DNA of 64,000 nucleotides from an uncultured Bacteroidales bacterium. GTDB taxonomy: Bacteria; Bacteroidota; Bacteroidia; Bacteroidales; UBA932. Shown one piece after another: positions 63,439 through 64,000 of the stretch. The stretch's first letter is position 1. Every line of letters begins with the position of its first letter. The stretch is taken from the NCBI GenBank assembly GCA_947306365.1, contig CAMZGD010000007.1, forward strand, positions 49,079-113,078. The letters are read 5' to 3'. The notes below the pieces were generated by a model, which saw only the letters and a program-made list of their open reading frames with translations, had not been told where the DNA came from and ran no database searches. The position numbers were made by a program, and so were the translations under genes.

Positions 63439-64000
63439 GTGTCCCTGCTGGAAACCATCGACGATCCCGCCCGGATCCGGGAGCTGGACAACGCACAACT
63501 GGAACAGCTCTGCGCCGAGCTGCGCGAATACATCATCGCCTGCTGCGCGGAGAATCCCGGCCACATCGGCGCCAGCCTCGGCGCCGTGGAGATTGCCGTG
63601 GCCATCCACAAGGTGTTCGACACCCCGCGGGACAAGGTCGTATGGGACGTGGGACACCAGGCCTACGCCCACAAGATCCTGACCGGCCGGCGGGAGGCCT
63701 TCAAGCAGAACCGTAAATTCCACGGGATCAGCGGCTTTCCCCGTCGTGAAGAAAGCCCGTACGATGCCTTCGGCACCGGGCATTCCTCCACGTCGATCTC
63801 GGCCGCCCTCGGCCTGGCCGTAGCGGCGCGGCTCGAAGGGAGGCAGGAGCACGTGATCGCCGTCATCGGCGACGGTGCGATGTCGGGCGGCCTCGCCTTC
63901 GAAGGACTCAACAATGCCGGCAGCCAGGGCACCGACCTGCTGGTCATCCTCAACGACAACCAGATCTCCATCGACAAGAACATCGGCGCCCTGCACAACT
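63439..64000 (+). CDS. dxs: 1-deoxy-D-xylulose-5-phosphate synthase, N-terminal part (cut by window edge)
   Basis: Thiamine-diphosphate enzyme making DXP for isoprenoid (MEP pathway) and pyridoxal phosphate synthesis. The 187 residues present include [53 protein letters not shown] and the ThDP motif [18 protein letters not shown] with ILNDN. The start is GTG (63439), as no ATG precedes the conserved part in frame. DXP also feeds PdxJ, which works with PdxA encoded at 2.8 kb. Confidence 0.94.
   Translation, partial: MSLLETIDDPARIRELDNAQLEQLCAELREYIIACCAENPGHIGASLGAVEIAVAIHKVFDTPRDKVVWDVGHQAYAHKILTGRREAFKQNRKFHGISGFPRREESPYDAFGTGHSSTSISAALGLAVAARLEGRQEHVIAVIGDGAMSGGLAFEGLNNAGSQGTDLLVILNDNQISIDKNIGALHN

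Overview
The window looks like a chromosomal stretch from a GC-rich member of the Bacteroidales. Supporting this are the many Bacteroidota-type -7 promoter elements (TAnnTTTG, mostly TATCTTTG or TATATTTG), few obvious Shine-Dalgarno sequences, Bacteroidota-restricted families (DUF5606, DUF3276/PUR-alpha, DUF6567, GIN/DUF2807, fimbrillin, DUF6057, Bat aerotolerance operon), a glutaminyl-tRNA synthetase, and a ParC of the Bacteroidota type. A GC-rich gut lineage (Rikenellaceae/Alistipes-like or an uncultured relative) is plausible, but the sequence alone does not settle the genus. No rRNA, tRNA, CRISPR array, insertion sequence or prophage was seen.

Layout. 1-9.3 kb: pgi (partial), recG, pdxA-rnhA, a two-domain VOC protein, mqnC, glnS, yicC. 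9.3-18.7 kb: a secreted tricorn-type protease, aqpZ, fabG, rimO, and the run nusB-yajC-ybbR-coaE-DUF5606-rimO on the minus strand. 18.8-25.6 kb: PUR-alpha-like protein, an AAA ATPase-sirtuin-ubiX operon, two small lipoproteins, rmlA, and a metallophosphoesterase fused to a PQQ-type propeller. 25.6-28.3 kb: truA-exbB-exbD-tonB (minus). 28.3-36.5 kb: the Bat operon (moxR, DUF58, DUF4381-like, batA, batB, batC and a fused batD-batE). 36.5-51.8 kb: a lone FtsX-type permease, rluB-era-parC, aroK, PAP2 phosphatase, GH97 glucosidase, recJ, lysS-trmH-aroE-HTH regulator, ssb. 51.9-56.3 kb: the most accessory-looking part, with lower GC: a chimeric fimbrillin-type lipoprotein, a 38-bp perfect palindrome, a secreted phosphodiesterase and a PIN toxin-antitoxin pair. 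56.3-64 kb: two paralogous MFSD1-like transporters, a CxxCH-bearing lipoprotein with a DUF6057 partner, purA, and dxs (partial).

How the genes fit together. MqnC and UbiX both fit menaquinone synthesis by the futalosine route; AroK and AroE feed chorismate. ExbB-ExbD-TonB powers outer-membrane import, consistent with the secreted GH97, fimbrillin and tricorn proteins. The Bat operon is a complete envelope-stress/aerotolerance set, but its last two members are one reading frame with a signal-peptide-like segment left in the middle.

The least expected observations are: the BatD-BatE fusion whose topology suggests a polyprotein cut by signal peptidase; a canonical T TTT TTA slippery site joining the two halves of a membrane-anchored HTH regulator; and three loci where a 7-T terminator tract directly supplies the -33 TTTG of the next promoter with exactly 20 bp to the -7 box. 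No whole new multi-gene defence or metabolic system could be demonstrated.
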